Shown here one piece after another: positions 59,129-64,000 of a stretch of DNA of 64,000 nucleotides. Made by a program: the position numbers and the translations under genes. Source of the DNA: Adiantum capillus-veneris. Taxonomy: Eukaryota > Streptophyta > Polypodiopsida > Polypodiales > Pteridaceae. A model generated the notes under the pieces. It was not told the DNA's origin. It saw only the letters and a program-made list of their open reading frames with translations, and made no database searches. Location of the stretch: contig CM043956.1 in assembly GCA_014529385.2 (NCBI GenBank), forward strand, positions 64,732,620 to 64,796,619, written 5' to 3'. Position 1 is the stretch's first letter. Every line of letters starts with the position of its first letter.

Positions 59129-59570
59129 GCTATCACTGGCATCTGCACTATTGGCCTTCCTTTCAAGCTGGGAGCTGTGCACCTTGTAAGTGTCATGCAA
59201 GTACGAGTTGGTGAGCTGGTGATGATAATTTTGGTGTAGATGCACCTAAGACAGGGCTACAACTCGTAGTCCAAGGGAGAAAATTAGTTCATGTGGAGAG
59301 GCAAGCATTGTTAACGTAATCTGTAGAGCAGGTTGAGAATCTTCAAGGTCCAAAATAAATGAAAAAAAGGTGATTTTGAAGCCCCCTTATCGTTCGCGCG
59401 AATGCTGACGATTGGGCAGATCAAGTTTCCCCTTTTTTTTTCAATTTTTGGGATTGTAGGAAATACAATTGGAGAACCTCTTGCTATTCCTTACTAATGG
59501 TGGAGATCCAAGCTCAACCAACCCATGTAAACTTAGGTAATTGACTCCATTTTTAACATGTGTTACCTTC
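59129..59570. repeat. Direct repeat, copy 1 (about 440 bp)
   Basis: Contains GCACCTTGTAAGTGTCATGC, CACCTAAGACAGGGCTACAA, CCAAAATAAATGAAAAAAAG and GATCCAAGCTCAACCAACCC in order. The same order and sequence occur at 60104-60535. Non-coding; possibly an LTR or internal part of a retroelement. Confidence 0.85.
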
Positions 59571-59709
59571 ATCGATTTTCCACTGAAAAGTGTGAAATTT
59601 TGCTTAGGTGGCCACATTGAGAACTTGCAATGCATGACTACAAAGATCCCCTTACTCCCTTGGCCCTCCCATTACAATTTCTTTCAAGTTTATAACACCA
59701 TCTACAATC

Positions 59710-60080
59710 CATAAAGCTGCACTGATTATACCTCCATGCAAGGGTTGCATCATCGTCCACATGCACGCGGATCATTGGCACGCTTCAAGAGTCAAGAAGG
59801 CAAGGAAGTACTTATACGTTGACTTTATTTGGAGAAACCACCAGAGGTTGGTTGACTTCTTGTAAATATTTTTGGCTTGGATTCATTGCTTTAAGTGTCT
59901 TTCACTGTAGATATGAAATGCTTCAGGACATTGAAAAAGTAATACTTACCTCATACTTGGGAGACGTCCTCCAATGCAGTATTTAAGATCGACTACAAGA
60001 GCTACATGAAGATGTAGAGGTGGAGGCGATATTGCACTGAAGAGGATGTTGTTGATGAAGATCACCTTGTAGGGGGCTAT
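59710..60080. repeat. Dispersed repeat, copy 2 of 3
   Basis: Begins AAAGCTGCACTGATTATACC and includes a CATCGTCCACATGCACGC block, GTACTTATACGTTGACT and CCTCCAATGCAGTATTTAAG. Matches 61606-61880 in order, and its second half matches 33046-33260. It lies between the two 440-bp direct repeats. Confidence 0.78.
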
Positions 60081-60103
60081 GATGGGGACCTATGCCATCT
60101 CTT

Positions 60104-60535
60104 GTTATCACTAGCCCTTGGGCTATTGGACTTCTTTTCAAGAAGTTAGTGGTGCACCTTGTAAGTTTGATGCAAGTATGGGTTGGTGAGATGATGATGA
60201 TAAATTTGGTGTAGCTGCACCTAAGACAGGGCTGCAATTTGTAGCCCAGCGGTGGAATTAGTAGACCTGAGAGGTGAGCATGATTATTGTACTATGTAGG
60301 AGATTGATAAGATTCAAGGCCCAAAATAAATGAAAAAAAGATGAGTTCAAAGCCCACTGATCATGTGCATGAACGCCTGCGATTGGGTAGCTCAAGTTCC
60401 CTCTTTTTTTCAATTTTTGTGATCGTAGGAAATGCTAATGGAGAACCTCCTACTCTTCCTTGCTAATGATGGGGATCCAAGCTCAACCAACCACATGTAA
60501 AATTAGATAATTGACTCCCTTTTTAACATGTCACC
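60104..60535. repeat. Direct repeat, copy 2 (about 430 bp)
   Basis: Pairs with 59129-59570. It runs directly into the gypsy integrase-tail fragment that follows, so the pair may be retroelement sequence. Confidence 0.85.
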
Positions 60536-60559
60536 TTAATACCTATTAGGCCCTTCAAT

Positions 60560-60772
60560 TACAATTTCCTGGTGTACACCTTAAAACAACATGCAAAGAA
60601 ACTCAAAAAGCGAGGGATGGGACCCTTTGTGATTGAAGATCTATCACCAAGCGGGGCCGTCAAACTTGTGGCATTGGTGGGCGAAGAGATGCCTAATTGG
60701 ATTAGTGGATGTAGTATTAAGAAGTATCATATTCCACTAACCCAAGACGACATGTTGCAAAAGATCCACTAG
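60560..60772 (+). pseudogene. Ty3/gypsy integrase C-terminal tail fragment
   Basis: The frame 60572-60772 reads KKRGMGPFVIEDLSPSGAVK and then ISGCSIKKYHIP. This is the usual gypsy post-integrase pattern of a (W/R)xGP(F/Y)xI start, a GAVKL-like strand and a final (L/I)KxYH. The catalytic core is absent upstream. Confidence 0.72.
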
Positions 60773-60929
60773 AAAAATCTAAGGACCAAAGAGAATTCCA
60801 AGGTTGTGCAAAAAGATCAAGCGAAAGCACAAGAAAGGATCACAAAAAGAAAGTTTTCATGACAACAAAGGCTACAAGGTCAACCCTTGAGGATTAATCA
60901 AGTCACGCTCAAGAATTCCGAAGAAGAGA

Positions 60930-61100
60930 GAATTGATCTAGTGATTGAAGTATAGGTTGGTAACAATCAAGGGACGACAAAGGCACTTGTGGACTCCGGA
61001 GCTCAAGAAAATTTCATTTCTCAGAGTCTACGCAAGAAATTGTCGCATACCAACCTAAAGCCTACCACTCACGAGATCAAGAGTACACTGGATATATGAC
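60930..61100 (+). pseudogene. Retroviral-type aspartic protease fragment
   Basis: One frame contains GTTKALVDSGAQENFIS followed by QSLRKKLSHTNLKP and a stop. (L/V)(V/I)DSGAxxxFIS is the active-site pattern of gypsy proteases. It lies downstream of an integrase tail, the reverse of normal element order, so it comes from a second element or a rearrangement. Confidence 0.68.
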
Positions 61101-61605
61101 AAGAGCAATTGGCTTTGCCTTGCTACCAATTCAAATAGTGGATCAGGTCTTCACAAATTCTATGTGGTCAAAGACAAATATATGACATATCCCATATTGC
61201 AAGCATGGCAAAGAACGTACAATGCATAGATTGATTGGCCAAAATAAGTAGTACACGTTCACGATGAGGACCATAAGAAAACGGTTTTGTTTTCCAATCA
61301 AGAACTGCAGCCGACAACACTAGCCATGAGTAACATGGCTAAAGGGAAACAATCAATGGCCATGGACAAGATTATGCCCAAGCCTGCACAGAGAAAAGAT
61401 GCTTCAAGCTCAAAGGCTTCAACAAGCACCAATGAAACCAAGTCCCAATAAAAATCTAGCAATAACCAAAAGACACGACAAGTTTGGCTACCCAAAAGCC
61501 AACTTAGCAACCCATAGATCTGGATAAAGAAGGCAAAACCATCCACCCAAACACCAAAGATTATCCAGCCTAAATACCTAAGATCATCCACACAATCTCT
61601 GCAAG

Positions 61606-61880
61606 GCATAAAGCTGCACTGATTATATATGCACGCAAGGGTTGCATGATCGTCCACATGCACCCATGATGACAACACAATTTAAGAGTCAAAAAGGTAA
61701 GGGAGTACTTATACGTTGACTATTTTTTAAGACCATATGCTGGTCAGCTTCTTCTATTTCCTCTTTGGCTTGGCTTCATTGCTTTGAGTGGCTTTAACCG
61801 TAGACATGAAATGGTTCATGCCACTACGAGAAGTAGTACTTCCCTTGTACTTGGGAGATGTCCTCCAATGGAGTATTTTG
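61606..61880. repeat. Dispersed repeat, copy 3 of 3
   Basis: AAAGCTGCACTGATTATATA, GGTTGCATGATCGTCCACAT, GTACTTATACGTTGACTA and TGTCCTCCAATGGAGTATTT occur in the same order as in 59710-60080. Confidence 0.78.
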
Positions 61881-61899
61881 TCCCTAACTCTACAGGTAT

Positions 61900-64000
61900 T
61901 AGCTATGAACCACACTCGGCCCACAATTCAAAGAGTTGAAGACTAGTGGCTCAGTAGCCACAAAGGGAGCCTATAAGAAAAGAAGATCGTCACTTAAATA
62001 AGGACCTTCTTCGCAAAAGGACTCTCGTACACAATCAAGAGTTCTAAACACTCCAAATATTTCCCAAAAAGCTAAATGTATGCCTGATTATTCACTCTAT
62101 ATAGTAATGACTTAGCCCGCCGAGATTTAGATATTCTCAACGGGCCCGTCAGTTAAACTTAATACCTGACAGACCCCATCGAGTAAACTCTGAATCTCTA
62201 TTAGTTTATAGACATATCACGTTTAAGCTGGTCATTGCAAACGTTAGTCATTGAAAACATTGTGTGAATATAGATGTGATCACATCATAATATATGTTAT
62301 CATCACATGTTATTAACGTTTTCACGCATTTGTGAACACGTTAATGAAATCCCTACAGTGTAGTCTCTATCTCTGGTAACTCTTGATATGTTGGTGGCAA
62401 AATTTCTCCAACCATAGTGAGGAAATTTTCGAGGTCTTTTAGAGGGCCTTTTTTAGGAGATAGAAAAGGAGGCGCGTCCAATGAGCAGTAAGGCAGCGTA
62501 ACATAGAAAATAGAAGAAATAAATCAAGAAATACACAAAAAAAGACCAAACGTAAGGTAACATCTCGTTTTTACATGGTTTATGACATCCATATATGGAC
62601 CCGCTTAAACCAGAGTCTCATAGTCATAAAGGTACTAAATTATCGCTACAAAAATCTATTATACTCCCGACACCAAAAGCTCTTGCTCCATTACGAAATT
62701 GCTCAAAACTAAAATTCCCTCCATTTCAAGTAAGTTCAAGCTTTCTTTTTTCTTTCAAAAAGAGCCATGGCTTCTTCTTTTTCTTCCTACCATATTAACT
62801 CTAGGGATTGTTTTACTCTCTCCCAAGTAAGAATCACCATTAGTCTACCAAGGAGGCCAAGTAGCACCATATTCTCTATCACCATCTCAATCTCCATCAA
62901 TATAGATAGTTAATGGCAACAAGAGATGATATCGAAAGGTTCTTGGGTTCTATGCAACCAAGAAGGAGGAAAATATCCTCTACAACAAATCTATTTCATT
63001 CAGCGTGGAAAGCATGAGTGCTAGATTTCAAAGTAGAGGTCGGCAAGAAAATTGTCAAGGAATTCTTGGTTCATTATGTCTACAGTCACTCTAACGTGAT
63101 TGCAAATGGCAGAGATGTCTCAGAAGTTTATCATCCACGATGCAACTATAAGTGATTTCTTAGCCATCCTCCTCTATTCTTCCTTTCAGACCTTGTTGGT
63201 CTCTTACTTTTTTTTCTTTTTGAAGAGGTAGAACTATATTAAACGAGGTAAATATAGTTCTCTAAAGTATTCCTAAATTCTATTTAGTTGTTAGACTAAG
63301 TGGTCTCTTACTATTGGTTATTGCAATTGTATATGTCTATCCTTCATCATACGAGAAATGGGAGCCAGTTAAGTGTATTATAGGTCTCATATCTCTAATA
63401 CATTCTGACATGGTGTTTTACAGTAGGTTGGAAGAACTAGCAAGAACCTTGCAAATGAGGGAATTTTCTTATAGAGCGCTTCTACCAGCTCCACTAGAGA
63501 AATAAAAAATGTACTTTGGTTAAACTCCCTCTCCCTACCCATTGGAGTTGTATTCACTAGCTAGTCTCAGGACATTGTTGGATCCCAACAGTTGTATAAA
63601 GCCCCTTTGTAAGGACTATCAAATTCCCTTTGTAATGCCAATGATATCTATCGTCTTTATCCAATTGTCTGGATTATGTATAGATTTATTAGTTGGCCGG
63701 GACGCAATGCGTTTCCACTTTGTAATTATGATGAGTAGAACTCAATTAAAACCCCATGTACATTTTGAGCTAAGGTGACTAAAGTATAAAGGTCACCTTA
63801 GAACCATTTTTGAATAACATTTTTTGAATCATTAATTCTATGTCGTACGAGTTTGAGAGAGAGAGAGAGAGTGTGTGATCTTATCCTCTTTGCTATGCGC
63901 ATCTCCCTCACCGGATTCACGAAGCGACCACACCATCGTGGTAGCCTCTCCGAGAGCTACGCACCCACGCCACGCATTCACATCTTCGAGCTGTTCGCGA
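61900..64000. other. Region with no recognised gene
   Basis: Only short frames without motifs. A short GA run lies at about 63855-63870, and the last ~120 bp are GC-richer. I see no LTR pair, transposase or conserved gene here. A retroelement end or promoter at the right edge is possible but cannot be supported. Confidence 0.55.

Noticed and set aside
61298-61678. 126-codon hydrophobic minus-strand frame
   Set aside because: It lies opposite low-complexity, Lys/Thr/Pro-rich sequence downstream of a protease fragment. No motif or start context supports it.

Overview
The window looks like repeat-rich nuclear DNA from a land plant. The evidence is two LTR elements primed from the plant initiator-Met tRNA (PBS TGGTATCAGAGC), degraded CACTA and MULE transposases, Ty1/copia and Ty3/gypsy remains, Penelope-like retroelements and GT-AG introns. 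A seed-free vascular plant such as a fern is my guess. It rests on recalled family distributions (the Penelope-like elements and the transposase-like gene at 55-59 kb), not on a search, and no species is claimed.

Region by region. 0-5.5 kb: a minus-strand TNP2-type CACTA transposase pseudogene, split at one protein position by about 2.8 kb of unrelated DNA that carries a gag-like reading frame. 5.6-19.4 kb: a satellite domain (a ~185-bp tandem repeat, telomere-like CCTAA/CCTATAA arrays and a ~260-bp repeat) that has received a nested pair of LTR elements. The outer one has 490-bp LTRs, TSD TGAAT and no recognisable genes. A copia element (192-bp LTRs, TSD CCTGC) sits inside its left LTR. 19.7-29.4 kb: three copies of one Penelope-like family, two as a large inverted repeat and a third in tandem. 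The third is cut off by a gypsy RNase H/integrase relic (29.4-30.8 kb). 30.8-34.5 kb: AT-rich, with no gene seen.

34.9-58.9 kb holds multi-exon genes or gene-like relics. (A) A coding gene with a cysteine/histidine-rich, RING-like segment. (B) A MULE-type transposase with a SWIM zinc finger, broken. (C) A gene of about twelve exons with a ParB/sulfiredoxin-like DGNHR motif near the N-terminus and a DNA-methyltransferase SAM-binding motif at the C-terminus, an architecture reminiscent of phage ParB-methyltransferase fusions. It carries one in-frame TGA and one frameshift. (D) A protein with a 240-bp coding tandem repeat and an FCP1/NIF-like HAD domain, with one in-frame TGA. (E) A transposase-like gene with candidate D/D/E motifs, broken. 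Dense arrays of the palindrome GTGCTATATAGCAC and related sequence occur in an intron of A, downstream of D and E, and in an intron of E. 59-62 kb has duplicated non-coding segments and gypsy integrase-tail and protease scraps. 62-64 kb shows nothing recognisable.

Most coding regions here are mobile-element proteins in various states of decay. Gene A looks intact. C and D are the most interesting non-standard genes. I see no operon-like cooperation. What links the genes is shared repeats and shared decay.
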